Assembly (NCBI RefSeq): GCF_004011155.1
Contig: NZ_RJWG01000018.1
Span: 1 to 34,583, forward strand
Length of the DNA: 34,583 nucleotides
Direction: 5' to 3'
Source of the DNA: Clostridium prolinivorans
Lineage (GTDB): Bacteria; Bacillota; Clostridia; Clostridiales; Clostridiaceae
Numbering within the stretch: position 1 is the first letter of the stretch; every line of letters starts with the position of its first letter. Positions 12,970-22,883 of this stretch are shown piece after piece. The translations under genes and the position numbers were made by a program. The notes under the pieces are model-generated. The model saw nothing but the letters and a program-made list of their open reading frames with translations. It had not been told where the DNA came from and did no database searches.

Positions 12970-14865
12970 TTAGTGCTTTATTATAGCTTTAACTGGGCAT
13001 GCTGTTTGACAAGCACCACATTTTATACATTTTTCTTGATCTATTACATGTCTATCTTTAACTTTTCCACTTATAGCAGATACTGGACATTGTCTAGCAC
13101 ACTTTGTGCAGCCTATACATTTATCAGTAATAAAGTATTGCATTAAAGCCTGACAAACTCCAGCTGGACAGCGTTTTTCCTTAACATGAGCTTCATATTC
13201 ATCCATGAAATACTTCATAGTACTTAAAACTGGATTAGGAGCTGTTTGACCAAGTCCACAAAGTGCAGTATCTTTTATAGTTTCTGCAAGTTCTTTTAAG
13301 TCCACTAAATCTTGCTCTGTTCCTTTTCCTTCAGTTATTCTAGTTAATATTTCAAGAAGTCTCTTATTTCCTACACGGCAAGGAGTACATTTTCCACAAG
13401 ATTCATCTACTGTAAATTCAAGATAGAATTTAGCTATATCAACCATACAGTTATCTTCGTCCATAACAATCATTCCGCCTGAACCCATCATTGAACCTAT
13501 GGAATTTAAAGATTCATAATCAATTGGGCTATCAAGCATTGAAGCAGGAATACATCCGCCAGAAGGCCCTCCTGTCTGCACAGCTTTGAATTTACGTCCG
13601 TTTTTAATTCCACCGCCGATATCATATATTATTTCTCTAAGAGTTGTTCCCATAGGTACTTCAACAAGACCTACATTATTAATTTTACCTGCAAGAGCAA
13701 AAACCTTAGTTCCTTTAGAAGTCTTTGTACCCATGGAATTATACCAATTAGCACCATTTAATATTATAGGTGGAATATTAGCAAAAGTTTCTACGTTGTT
13801 TACACATGTTGGTTTTTCCCAAAGACCACTTACAGCTGGGAATGGAGGTTTTGTTGTTGGTTCTCCACGGTTTCCTTCAATAGAGTGAATAAGTGCTGTT
13901 TCTTCACCGCATACAAAAGCTCCTGCACCATATCTTATATCTAAATCAAAGTCAAATCCGCTGCCTAAAATATTTTTACCTAAAAGACCAAGTTCTCTAG
14001 CTTCATTAATAGCAGTTTTTAATCTTTCTATTGCAAGAGGATATTCTGCTCTTATATATATGTAACCTTGATTTGCACCTATAGCATATCCTGCAATAGC
14101 CATAGCTTCTATAACACTGTTTGGATCTCCTTCAAGTATGGAACGATCCATAAAAGCACCTGGATCTCCTTCATCAGCATTACAAATTATATATTTTTCT
14201 TTAGAGTTGCTCTTTTTTGCAAAAAGCCATTTTTGACCTGTAGGGAAACCACCGCCTCCACGTCCGCGAAGTCCAGAATCTATCATTGTTTGAATAACTT
14301 CATCTGGAGTCATAGAAGTTAATACCTTACCAAGAGCAAGATATCCATCTTCAGCTATATATTCAGTTATGTCTTCAGGATTTATAAGTCCGCAGTTTCT
14401 TAAAGCTATACGGTGCTGTTTTCCATAGAAAGACATTTGATCTTGTCTTTTTACTTTTTCTTTTAAAGTAGGTTCTTCATATAAAAGTCTTTCAACTACA
14501 TTTCCTTTTACAAGATGTTCGCGAACTATATCTTCAACATCTTCAGGTGTAACATGTATATAAAATACATTATCAGGTAAAACCTTAACTATAGGCCCTT
14601 TTTCACAAAATCCAAAACAGCCGGTTATTGATACATGAACTTTATCAGATAATCCAGCAAGATCTATATAGCGATTAAAATTTCTTAATATTTGTTCACT
14701 TTTTGAAGCTTTACATCCTGTACCGCCGCAAATTAAGATATCTCTTTTTTCTATATTTTTTTCATCAGCTGGTATTTCATCTTGTTTAAGATTTCTTAAC
14801 TTAAGAATAGGCTTATATTTTTTATTTAATTCTAAAAGTTCTTCTAATGAATTAATTTTAGCCAA
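12970..14865 (-). CDS. hydB: NAD-linked hydrogenase subunit HydB (NuoF-like, FMN and FeS)
   Basis: This 631-residue diaphorase subunit carries an N-terminal thioredoxin-like [2Fe-2S] domain (CGGTGCK and GCFGFCEKGP, about 46-90), the NuoF core with the FMN/NAD-binding GLRGRGGGGFPTGQKW (about 198-213) and AGAFVCGEETAL (about 314-325), the N3-type [4Fe-4S] motif ESCGKCTPCRVG (about 488-499), and a C-terminal double [4Fe-4S] ferredoxin domain (CIGCTKCARQCP; CIKCGACQTACP). This architecture is that of the electron-bifurcating or NADH-dependent HydB. A TTG start at 14865 follows a strong GGAGGGA. It lies between hydC and hydA with about 20-bp gaps, in one operon. Confidence 0.95.
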   Translation of the reverse strand: MAKINSLEELLELNKKYKPILKLRNLKQDEIPADEKNIEKRDILICGGTGCKASKSEQILRNFNRYIDLAGLSDKVHVSITGCFGFCEKGPIVKVLPDNVFYIHVTPEDVEDIVREHLVKGNVVERLLYEEPTLKEKVKRQDQMSFYGKQHRIALRNCGLINPEDITEYIAEDGYLALGKVLTSMTPDEVIQTMIDSGLRGRGGGGFPTGQKWLFAKKSNSKEKYIICNADEGDPGAFMDRSILEGDPNSVIEAMAIAGYAIGANQGYIYIRAEYPLAIERLKTAINEARELGLLGKNILGSGFDFDLDIRYGAGAFVCGEETALIHSIEGNRGEPTTKPPFPAVSGLWEKPTCVNNVETFANIPPIILNGANWYNSMGTKTSKGTKVFALAGKINNVGLVEVPMGTTLREIIYDIGGGIKNGRKFKAVQTGGPSGGCIPASMLDSPIDYESLNSIGSMMGSGGMIVMDEDNCMVDIAKFYLEFTVDESCGKCTPCRVGNKRLLEILTRITEGKGTEQDLVDLKELAETIKDTALCGLGQTAPNPVLSTMKYFMDEYEAHVKEKRCPAGVCQALMQYFITDKCIGCTKCARQCPVSAISGKVKDRHVIDQEKCIKCGACQTACPVKAIIKH

Positions 14866-14886
14866 AGTATTTCCCTCCTTTATTTA

Positions 14887-15372
14887 TTAGTCTTGATATT
14901 CAGCTAATATTTTTTTAACATCATTTGCAGTAACGTGACCATAAACTCTATCATTTATTGTTACTACTGGAGCTAAACCACAAGCACCAACGCAGCGAAG
15001 AACATCAATGGTAAATTTACCATCTGGAGTAGTTTCACCACTTTTTATACCTAGTTGGTTTTCAATTTCAGCTAAAACAGTTGCTGCACCACGTACAAAA
15101 CATGCTGTACCCATGCATACGTTAATGACAAATTCGCCTCTAGGTTCTGTTGTAAAATAAGAATAAAAGCTAACTACACCATAAACTTTAGAAGCAGGAA
15201 CATTTAATTTTTCTGCTACAAATAATTGGACCTCTTCAGGTAAATATCCAAAGATACTTTGAGCTTTATGAAGAACTGCAATTAATGCTCCTTTTTTATC
15301 AGGAAGATCATTAATAAATTCCTCTAGCTCGTGAAATTTTTCTTCAGCGAGGACATTTTTACTACATGCCAT
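14887..15372 (-). CDS. hydC: Hydrogenase subunit HydC (NuoE-like [2Fe-2S])
   Basis: This 161-residue NuoE/24-kDa-type subunit has a helical N-terminus and a thioredoxin-like fold. It binds one [2Fe-2S] cluster through C86, C91 (CMGTACFVRG) and C127, C131 (CVGACGLAP). It passes electrons between HydB and the hydrogenase module. It is the first gene of hydCBA. The ATG at 15372 follows AAAGGAGG. A promoter lies about 90 bp upstream, and a 14-bp palindrome related to Rex half-sites lies in the leader at 15403-15416, so redox control by NADH/NAD+ is plausible (inference). Confidence 0.95.
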   Translation of the reverse strand: MACSKNVLAEEKFHELEEFINDLPDKKGALIAVLHKAQSIFGYLPEEVQLFVAEKLNVPASKVYGVVSFYSYFTTEPRGEFVINVCMGTACFVRGAATVLAEIENQLGIKSGETTPDGKFTIDVLRCVGACGLAPVVTINDRVYGHVTANDVKKILAEYQD

Positions 15373-15402
15373 GTTTTATAACCTCCTTTATAATGGACAA
15401 GT

Positions 15403-15416
15403 TTGTTAATTAACAA
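15403..15416. promoter_or_regulatory. Rex-like palindrome in the hydCBA leader
   Basis: TTGTTAATTAACAA is a perfect palindrome made of the two clostridial Rex half-sites TTGTTAA and TTAACAA placed back to back. The usual Rex operator has 4 bases between them, so the match is suggestive only. It lies about 30 bp upstream of hydC and downstream of the predicted -10. Confidence 0.35.
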
Positions 15417-15457
15417 TCATAATTATGCTTTACATCATGGCTTAACCATTTCCAAAT

Positions 15458-15486
15458 ATTATAGTCTAAAAAATTTTTAAAGTAAA
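15458..15486 (-). promoter_or_regulatory. Candidate promoter of hydCBA
   Basis: On the minus strand -35 TTTACT (15481-15486) and perfect -10 TATAAT (15458-15463) are 17 bp apart, giving a leader of about 80 nt. Confidence 0.55.
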
Positions 15487-15497
15487 TCTTATTTTTA

Positions 15498-15538
15498 ATT
15501 TTAAATATTAAAACTTGTAAAATTTTAATATTTAAAAT
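15498..15538. repeat. Inverted repeat in the hydC / DUF3006 intergenic region
   Basis: ATTTTAAATATTAAAA (15498-15513) is exactly complementary to TTTTAATATTTAAAAT (15523-15538) with a 9-base loop. It consists only of A and T and stands upstream of the hydCBA promoter. The rest of the 373-bp region 15373-15745 holds no gene. Confidence 0.5.
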
Positions 15539-15745
15539 AAAAAATTAAAAATTCACAAGCTATATAAACGATAACCATGATATACTACCTACATCATTAT
15601 ACTAAATATTAAACTAAAAATTAAGTGTTTTTTTAAAAAATTATTGAGTTTATGTAAGATAATGCTGTTTATTTAAAAAATATAGTAAAAAATATAGTAA
15701 TATATTAATAGAAATAATTTTTAATAAATTTTGGGAGATGATTTT

Positions 15746-15967
15746 TTGCTTGGCATAATAGATAGATTTGAAGGAGATTTTGCTGTAGTTGAGTTATATA
15801 ATGAAAAAATGATTAGTATAAATAAGAAATATATTCCAAAAGAAGCAAAAGAGGGATATGTTATAGATATTGATGAAGTTAATAAAAAAATAATTATTAA
15901 TTATGAAGAAACTAAAAAAAGAAATGATAAAATTAAATTTATAACAAAAGATTTATGGGAAAAATAA
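15746..15967 (+). CDS. DUF3006 domain-containing small protein
   Basis: This 73-residue protein matches DUF3006: LGIIDRFEGDFAVVEL at the N-terminus, then a short beta-rich region ...KKYIPKEAKEGYVIDID... and a charged helix ending ...DLWEK. Family members are small cytosolic proteins of unknown function. A TTG start at 15746 is chosen because GGGAGATGA precedes it at proper distance; an in-frame TTG at 15731 would overlap that site. It is monocistronic, divergent from hydC, and ends before a bidirectional terminator. Confidence 0.75.
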   Translation: MLGIIDRFEGDFAVVELYNEKMISINKKYIPKEAKEGYVIDIDEVNKKIIINYEETKKRNDKIKFITKDLWEK

Positions 15968-16006
15968 ATTTAAATAATAGGTAAATATAATATAAAAAAT
16001 AAGATT

Positions 16007-16053
16007 ATTTATATACCCTGTTAAATATTAATCATTTAACAGGGTATATAAAT
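16007..16053. terminator. Bidirectional terminator, 20-bp perfect hairpin
   Basis: The arm ATTTATATACCCTGTTAAAT (16007-16026) is exactly complementary to 16034-16053 around a 7-base loop, between the convergent DUF3006 and pgsA genes. Confidence 0.82.
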
Positions 16054-16075
16054 TTTCTTTAAATTTAAAGAAAAT

Positions 16076-16579
16076 TTATTTTTTTGTATAAACTATAACA
16101 TAATTAAAAAAAGCTACAATAGCACTTGCTACTGAAAAATATAAAAGATATATGCCTATTTTATGGCTAAAGGCTAGTACAAATATTGAAATATAAAAAA
16201 ATACAGTAGATAATTTCCCAAATATGTTTGAAGGTATAACAATATTTTTTTTATATAAAAATACTCCGCATAAAATCATAAAAATTTCTTTGGCGGCAAT
16301 TACAATAAGAACCCATGCAGGTATATATCTTTTTATAAGAAGACAAGATAAAACTGTTATAAGCATAAGTTTATCAGCAAGTGGATCTAAAACTATACCA
16401 GCCTTAGTTATAATTTTATATTTTCTAGCTATATAGCCATCAAGAAAATCTGTAAAACCAGCAAGTAAAAATATTAATATAGATTTTAACAGGCTATTTG
16501 GAGTTTCAGAAAAGAAAACAAGTATAAAAATAGGAATTAATATAATTCTAAATAATGTAAGTAAATTAGGTATATTCAT
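16076..16579 (-). CDS. pgsA: CDP-diacylglycerol--glycerol-3-phosphate 3-phosphatidyltransferase
   Basis: This 167-residue integral membrane enzyme makes phosphatidylglycerol phosphate from CDP-diacylglycerol and glycerol-3-phosphate, the first committed step to phosphatidylglycerol and cardiolipin. The CDP-alcohol phosphatidyltransferase signature D-x2-DG-x2-AR-x8-G-x3-D-x3-D is intact (DFLDGYIAR ... GIVLDPLADK, about residues 44-70), with the last two Asp as catalytic/metal residues. Four to six membrane helices are predicted. The N-terminal MNIPNLLTLFRI is typical for PgsA. The ATG at 16579 is preceded by a GGAG further upstream (spacing somewhat long). It stands alone, not in the usual recA/cinA neighbourhood. 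Another CDP-alcohol transferase of the family cannot be excluded. Confidence 0.85.
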   Translation of the reverse strand: MNIPNLLTLFRIILIPIFILVFFSETPNSLLKSILIFLLAGFTDFLDGYIARKYKIITKAGIVLDPLADKLMLITVLSCLLIKRYIPAWVLIVIAAKEIFMILCGVFLYKKNIVIPSNIFGKLSTVFFYISIFVLAFSHKIGIYLLYFSVASAIVAFFNYVIVYTKK

Positions 16580-16975
16580 TTTTACAGCACCGCTCCTAAT
16601 CCTAAAATATATTTATTTAATATGATAATTAGTACATGATTAATCTACAATAAGCTGTAAATTAATTTATACTATATATAACTATATATAGTTAGTGTTA
16701 CTAAATTTTTATTACATCTATAAATATTGGTAAATATTCAATAAAAAGACTTTTGTAATATAATCATTATATATAAGACAATCATTATAATTATATCAAA
16801 AATAACTATATAAAATATAATATCATATTATTATATAATTTATATAATAATAATTTTAAACTTTTAATAAATTATGATATATACGAATAAAATATAAATC
16901 GATAAGCTTAATATTCGCAAATTTTATTGACTAAGAGAAAAGTTTTTGTTAATATAACCTAGGGAGGGATAATAT
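16580..16975. other. 396-bp AT-rich intergenic region between divergent pgsA and the FAD protein gene
   Basis: No gene is seen. Notable items are a tandem 10-bp repeat ACTATATATA (16671-16690), the palindrome AACTATATATAGTT (16680-16693), and a possible promoter for the right-hand gene, TTGACT (16927-16932) with TAATAT (16950-16955) 17 bp apart. That promoter would give a very short leader, starting at about the ribosome site. Confidence 0.5.
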
Positions 16976-18355
16976 ATGCCTGAAATTTATGATATTATAA
17001 TTATTGGAGCTGGAGCAAGTGGTATGTTCACAGCTTATGAATTAACTCAAAAAAATACGAACATTAATGTGCTTATGATAGAAAAAGGTAATACTTTGGA
17101 TAAAAGAAAATGTCCTATAGATGGAGAAAAAATAAAGTCATGTATAAATTGCAAAACTTGTAATATAATGAATGGCTATGGAGGGGCAGGGAGTCTTTCC
17201 GATGGTAAATATAATATAACAAATAATTTTGGAGGAGAGCTTTATAAATATATAGGAAAAGATAAAGCTTTAGAGCTTATGAATTATGTAGATGAAGTAC
17301 TTTGTAAAATGGGAGGAGCTTCAGCAAAGCTTTATTCAACTGCAAACTCAGATATAAAAAGTAAAGCCCTTGAGTATGATCTACATCTTTTAGATGCAAA
17401 GGTAAGACACTTAGGAACAGATAGAAATTTGTTTATCCTTCAAAATATATTTGACTATTTAAATGAAAGAATAGATATGATTTTTAATACTGAAGTTATT
17501 GAAATAGATAAATCAAAAGATGAATTTATAGTTCAAACGGAAGAAAAAACTTATATTGCTAAGAATTTAGTTATAGCAACAGGACGTTCCGGTTCGAAAT
17601 GGATTTCAAAAATGTGTAGGAAACTTGGAATAAAAACAGAGAGTAATAGGGTTGATATAGGTGTACGTGTAGAGCTGCCTGCTTCTATTTTTGAGCATAT
17701 AACAAAGGAAGTTTATGAAAGTAAAATAGTATATAGAACTAAGAAATATTCAGATTTTGTAAGAACCTTTTGTATGAACCCTCATGGAGAGGTTGTAAGT
17801 GAAAATACTAATGGAATAGTTACAGTTAATGGACATAGTTATGCAAATCCAAAATTCCATACAGAAAATACAAATTTTGCTCTTTTGGTTTCAAATCATT
17901 TTACAGAACCTTTTAAAGACAGTAATGAGTATGGGGAATCAATTGCAAGATTAAGTAATATGCTTGGTGGTGGAGTTTTAGTTCAAAGATTTGGAGATTT
18001 AGTTAAAGGACATAGAACTAACGAAGATAGGCTTTTAAAAAGTTTTACAAGACCAACTTTAAATGCAACACCTGGGGATTTAAGTTTAGTATTACCTAAA
18101 AGACAATTAGATGATATTATAGAAATGATATATGCATTAGATAAAATTGCTCCAGGGACAGCTAACGAGGATACTCTTTTATATGGAGTTGAGGTTAAAT
18201 TTTATAATTCTAAAGTAGATGTAGATAATAATCTTGAAACTGCAGTAAAAGGGCTTTACATTTTAGGAGACGGTTCAGGAGTAACTCACTCATTATCACA
18301 GGCTTCAGCTAGTGGAGTGTATGTAGGGAGAATTTTAGCAGAAAAGTTTAAATAA
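16976..18355 (+). CDS. NAD(P)/FAD-dependent oxidoreductase, COG2509 type
   Basis: This 459-residue flavoprotein has an N-terminal dinucleotide fold: DIIIIGAGASG (about 7-17), with an acidic residue closing the second strand (MIEKG). A Cys-rich insert C-x-I...CINCKTCN (about 47-63) follows, then NGYGGAGSLSDGKYN, typical of the uncharacterised COG2509 family. A C-terminal FAD-contact motif GLYILGDGSG ends the domain. It is cytosolic. The substrate is unknown; relatives are often listed only as FAD-dependent dehydrogenases. The Cys cluster (CxxCxxC) may bind a metal or FeS (inference). The ATG at 16976 follows AGGGAGG. purA follows 95 bp downstream in the same direction. Confidence 0.82.
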   Translation: MPEIYDIIIIGAGASGMFTAYELTQKNTNINVLMIEKGNTLDKRKCPIDGEKIKSCINCKTCNIMNGYGGAGSLSDGKYNITNNFGGELYKYIGKDKALELMNYVDEVLCKMGGASAKLYSTANSDIKSKALEYDLHLLDAKVRHLGTDRNLFILQNIFDYLNERIDMIFNTEVIEIDKSKDEFIVQTEEKTYIAKNLVIATGRSGSKWISKMCRKLGIKTESNRVDIGVRVELPASIFEHITKEVYESKIVYRTKKYSDFVRTFCMNPHGEVVSENTNGIVTVNGHSYANPKFHTENTNFALLVSNHFTEPFKDSNEYGESIARLSNMLGGGVLVQRFGDLVKGHRTNEDRLLKSFTRPTLNATPGDLSLVLPKRQLDDIIEMIYALDKIAPGTANEDTLLYGVEVKFYNSKVDVDNNLETAVKGLYILGDGSGVTHSLSQASASGVYVGRILAEKFK

Positions 18356-18408
18356 ATTACTTTTATTTTATAAATATTTATTTTATATACATCTTTAATA
18401 ATTTATGA

Positions 18409-19740
<1,332 letters not shown>

Positions 19741-19790
19741 ATTTTTATAAAAAATTTTATAATTGTCTTTATTATTTTTATAATCTCTGA

Positions 19791-19837
19791 TATAATTTAA
19801 ATTAAATCGTAGTAAAATAGTATGATTTAATTTAAAT
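19791..19837 (+). promoter_or_regulatory. Putative -10 and 14-bp inverted repeat ahead of the DUF1858 gene
   Basis: TATAAT (19791-19796) overlaps the first arm ATTTAAATTAAATC (19795-19808), which is exactly complementary to GATTTAATTTAAAT (19824-19837). The second arm abuts the AAAGGAGAGA ribosome site. It could be an operator or a leader hairpin. No clear -35 is present. Confidence 0.4.
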
Positions 19838-19854
19838 AAAGGAGAGATGATAGA

Positions 19855-20037
19855 ATGATAACTAAAGACATGACTATAGGTGAAATAGTTAGAAATCATG
19901 AAGATAAAATAGCAATACTTATGAGTTTTGGAATGGGTTGTGTTGGATGTCCAGCATCTCAAGCTGAAACATTAGAAGAAGCTGCAAAAGTTCATGGATT
20001 TGATGTTGATGAATTATTAGAAGCATTAAATGCTTAA
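19855..20037 (+). CDS. DUF1858 domain protein (small CxxC redox-disulfide protein)
   Basis: This 60-residue protein belongs to the DUF1858 / hybrid-cluster-protein-associated disulfide family: MITKDMTIGEIVRNH at the start, a central GMGCVGCPAS with C29-x2-C32, and a helical C-terminus ...DELLEALNA. Members occur in anaerobes and are thought to have a redox or metal-linked role, not yet defined. The start is an ATG after GGAGAG. It is probably monocistronic, with its own hairpin terminator. No hybrid-cluster protein gene is seen in the window. Confidence 0.85.
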   Translation: MITKDMTIGEIVRNHEDKIAILMSFGMGCVGCPASQAETLEEAAKVHGFDVDELLEALNA

Positions 20038-20059
20038 TAAAATAAAGTAATCTAATTTT

Positions 20060-20109
20060 AAAATAAGGTATAGTAAGACTATTTAAACAGTCTTACTATA
20101 CCTTATTTT
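20060..20109 (+). terminator. Terminator after the DUF1858 gene
   Basis: A 21-base arm (20060-20080, containing AAGGTATAGTAAGACT) is exactly complementary to 20089-20109 around an 8-base loop, and continues into a T run. Confidence 0.88.
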
Positions 20110-20224
20110 TTGCTTAAATTTAAGATAAACATATTTGGTACTAAAAGGGATTTTTATGAAACTGATTTGAATATATAGGTATATATGGGAATATATAATA
20201 ATATATAAAAAGTAAAAGCAAATA

Positions 20225-20260
20225 GCTGTTGTTTTAATAATTTAAAACTTTGACAACAGC
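20225..20260 (+). promoter_or_regulatory. Inverted repeat upstream of the sugar operon
   Basis: GCTGTTGT (20225-20232) and ACAACAGC (20253-20260) form an 8-bp hairpin or operator 27 bp ahead of the binding-protein start. A regulator site is possible, but its protein is not identified. The 177-bp gap 20110-20286 has no other gene. Confidence 0.4.
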
Positions 20261-20286
20261 ATAAAATTAAAAGGGGGAAATTTTAT

Positions 20287-21291
20287 ATGGGAAAAATTAA
20301 AAAAATGTTAGGAATTGCATTAACAATTTCTATGACAATTGGAATTTTTGCTGGTTGTGCAAACTCAAGTACGCCTAATCAATCTGATGATTCAAAAAAT
20401 CAGATTAAACAGCAGCAGTCGAGTGAAAACAAAGAAAAGCATTATACTTTCGGATATACTTGTATGACAATGAATAATCCATTTTTCCAAGTACTTGAAA
20501 AATCAATTAGAAGTGAAGTTGAAAAAAATGGAGACAAGCTTATAACTACAGATCCAGCAATGGATGTATCTAAGCAGATTGATCAAATAAATGATATGAT
20601 AACTCAAGGTATAGATGCAATTTTTCTAAATCCTGTTGACTGGGAGGGCATAAGACCTGCACTTGAAGCTTTAAAAAAAGCTAATATTCCAATTATTAAT
20701 TTTGATACAGAAGTTAAAGATATGGACTATGTAACTGCTTATGTTGGATCTGATAATAAAAATGCTGGAAAAGTTTGCGGTGAAGATCTTGTAAAGAAAT
20801 TTCCTAATGGAGGAAATATTGTTGTTCTTGATTCTCCTACAATGAATTCAATAAATGATAGGATATCTGGTTTTATGAGTGCTATTGAAGGAAAAGGTTT
20901 TAAAATAGTTGCACAACAAGATGCAAAAGGCGATCTTGAGACTTCTATGAAACTTTCTGAAGATATTTTGCAAGCAAATCCAAATGTAGTTGCTATAATG
21001 GGAGGAAATGATCCCACAGCTTTAGGAGCACTTGCAGCATGTAAAGCAGCTAATTTAGATAAAGTATTAATTTATGGTGTTGATGGTTCTCCTGAGGCTA
21101 AGGCTGAAATTGCAAAAGGAGGACAATTTGCTGGAAGTGGGGCTCAATCTCCAAAGCAAATTGGTGTAAAATCTGTTGAAGTAGGCTATAAAATACTCAA
21201 AGGTGAAAGCTTTGAAAAGAGAATACCAGTTGAAACTTTTCTTATAAATAAAGATAACGTTTCCCAATATGGGACTGATGGATGGCAATAA
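20287..21291 (+). CDS. Sugar ABC transporter substrate-binding lipoprotein (RbsB-like)
   Basis: This 334-residue lipoprotein has a basic, hydrophobic signal (MGKIKKMLGIALTISMT) and lipobox IFAGC, with lipidated C24, so it is anchored outside the membrane. After a Gln/Ser-rich linker comes a type I periplasmic-binding-protein fold of the ribose/galactose class (PF13407): ...YGYTCMTMNNPFFQ-like start, ...DAIFLNPVDWEG, ...YVGSDNKNAG..., ...GVDGSPEAKAEI. It would bind a monosaccharide and present it to the transporter encoded next. It is the first gene of a six-gene operon. The ATG follows AAGGGGG. The ligand is unknown; downstream isomerase and kinase genes hint at a rare aldose such as lyxose or mannose (inference). 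Confidence 0.9.
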   Translation: MGKIKKMLGIALTISMTIGIFAGCANSSTPNQSDDSKNQIKQQQSSENKEKHYTFGYTCMTMNNPFFQVLEKSIRSEVEKNGDKLITTDPAMDVSKQIDQINDMITQGIDAIFLNPVDWEGIRPALEALKKANIPIINFDTEVKDMDYVTAYVGSDNKNAGKVCGEDLVKKFPNGGNIVVLDSPTMNSINDRISGFMSAIEGKGFKIVAQQDAKGDLETSMKLSEDILQANPNVVAIMGGNDPTALGALAACKAANLDKVLIYGVDGSPEAKAEIAKGGQFAGSGAQSPKQIGVKSVEVGYKILKGESFEKRIPVETFLINKDNVSQYGTDGWQ

Positions 21292-21321
21292 ATTATAGAT
21301 TAAATTATTGAATTGGGATAA

Positions 21322-21355
21322 AGGCTTTATTTAGCATTAAAGCTTAGTAAAGCCT
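21322..21355 (+). terminator. Intercistronic hairpin between binding protein and ATPase genes
   Basis: AGGCTTTA (21322-21329) pairs with TAAAGCCT (21348-21355), extendable with two mismatches. No good T run follows, so it probably stabilises the upstream mRNA or attenuates transcription, as often seen after binding-protein genes (inference). Confidence 0.5.
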
Positions 21356-21391
21356 AAATAATATAAAAAGAAAAATGAGAGGTGAATAGTA

Positions 21392-22882
21392 TTGAATGGC
21401 AATTTACTCCAAATGAAAAATATAAGCAAAAAATTTCCGGGAGTATATGCTTTAAAAAATGCTCATTTTGAGCTTAATGAAGGAGAGGTACATGCACTTC
21501 TAGGAGAAAATGGAGCAGGGAAATCAACACTTATGAAAATTCTTGGAGGTATATATAGTGTTGATGAAGGAGAGATATATATTCAGGGTAAAAAAGCAGA
21601 TATAAAGTCTGTTAAAGATGCACAAGCTTACGGAATTAGCATAATACACCAAGAATTAGTTTTAGTACCATATATGACGGTAGCTGAAAATATTTATTTA
21701 GGTAGAGAGGTAACGGGAAAAACAGGATTTATTGATAAAGCAGCTATGATAGAAAAAGCTCAAAAATTATTGGATTCTTTTGAAGTGAAAATTAAAGCAG
21801 ATTCATTAATTTCTAGACTTACTGTTGCACAACAGCAGATGGTTGAGATAATAAAAGCTATATCATTTAATGCTAAAATAATTGTTATGGACGAGCCAAC
21901 ATCTTCATTAACTGAAAAAGAAGTTAAGTTTTTATTTGATACAATTAAAAATTTAAAAAGTCATGGAGTTGGTATTGTTTATATATCTCACAGAATGAAT
22001 GAACTTTTTGAAATATCTGATAGGGTAACTGTAATGAGAGATGGGGAGTACATTGGGACTAAAATTACAAAAGATACTTCTAATGATGAATTGATTGCTA
22101 TGATGGTTGGACGTGAATTAACTAGTTATTATACGAGAGATTATAACGAGCCTGGGGATATCATATTAGAAGTTAAAAATTTAAATAGAAAAAGCGTTTT
22201 AAAAAATATTAATTTTAGTGTTAGAAAAGGTGAAATAGTAGGATTTGCAGGACTTATGGGGGCGGGACGATCAGAAGTTATGAGAGCTATTTTTGGTCTT
22301 GATCCTATTGATTCAGGAGAAATATTAATAGATGGACAAAAAGTAAATATTAAGGAACCTAATGATGCCATGAAAAATGGTATTGCTTTAGTTCCAGAAA
22401 ATAGGAAGGAAGAAGGGCTTTTTCTTATTCAAAGTGTTAAATTTAATATAACACTAAAAATTTTAGATAAATTTATAAAGTTTATTAAGGTTAATAAAAA
22501 AGTAGAAAATGATATTACCAATAAATATATAGATGAATTGTCTATTAAAACACCTACAAGTAATCAGTTAATAGGAAATCTTAGTGGAGGTAATCAGCAA
22601 AAGGTTGTTATTGCAAAATGGCTTGCTACTGAACCAAAAATTTTGATTTTGGATGAACCAACTAGAGGTGTAGACGTTGCTGCCAAAGCTGAAATTTACT
22701 CAATAATGAATAAGTTAGCATCAGCAGGTGTATCTATTATAATGATATCTTCAGAATTGCCTGAAATAATAAACATGAGCGATAGAGTTTTGGTTATGTG
22801 TAATGGAACTATTACTGGAAGTTTAAATCGTAATGAGTTTACACAAGAGAAGATTATGTATTATGCAACAGGAGGTATTTAG
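21392..22882 (+). CDS. Sugar ABC transporter ATP-binding protein, double domain (RbsA/MglA-like)
   Basis: This 496-residue cytosolic ATPase has two ABC domains fused, as in RbsA, MglA and XylG. Domain 1 has Walker A GENGAGKST (38-46), a signature region LTVAQQQM and Walker B IIVMDEPTSSL. Domain 2 has the degenerate Walker A GLMGAGRSE usual in this group, signature LSGGNQQKVVIAKWL, and Walker B ILILDEPTRGVD. It powers uptake through the permease encoded next. A TTG start at 21392 follows GAGAGGTGA with good spacing. The gap to the permease ATG is a single base, so the two are translationally coupled. Confidence 0.95.
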   Translation: MNGNLLQMKNISKKFPGVYALKNAHFELNEGEVHALLGENGAGKSTLMKILGGIYSVDEGEIYIQGKKADIKSVKDAQAYGISIIHQELVLVPYMTVAENIYLGREVTGKTGFIDKAAMIEKAQKLLDSFEVKIKADSLISRLTVAQQQMVEIIKAISFNAKIIVMDEPTSSLTEKEVKFLFDTIKNLKSHGVGIVYISHRMNELFEISDRVTVMRDGEYIGTKITKDTSNDELIAMMVGRELTSYYTRDYNEPGDIILEVKNLNRKSVLKNINFSVRKGEIVGFAGLMGAGRSEVMRAIFGLDPIDSGEILIDGQKVNIKEPNDAMKNGIALVPENRKEEGLFLIQSVKFNITLKILDKFIKFIKVNKKVENDITNKYIDELSIKTPTSNQLIGNLSGGNQQKVVIAKWLATEPKILILDEPTRGVDVAAKAEIYSIMNKLASAGVSIIMISSELPEIINMSDRVLVMCNGTITGSLNRNEFTQEKIMYYATGGI

Positions 22883-22883
22883 T

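Noticed and set aside
11392-14322. Several open frames on the plus strand inside the hydA and hydB genes
   Set aside because: They are antisense to highly conserved cofactor-binding coding sequence, lack ribosome sites and have no recognisable domains.
16580-16975. A small gene in the AT-rich gap upstream of the FAD protein
   Set aside because: All frames are short or stop-ridden, with no ribosome site followed by a start other than that of the annotated gene.
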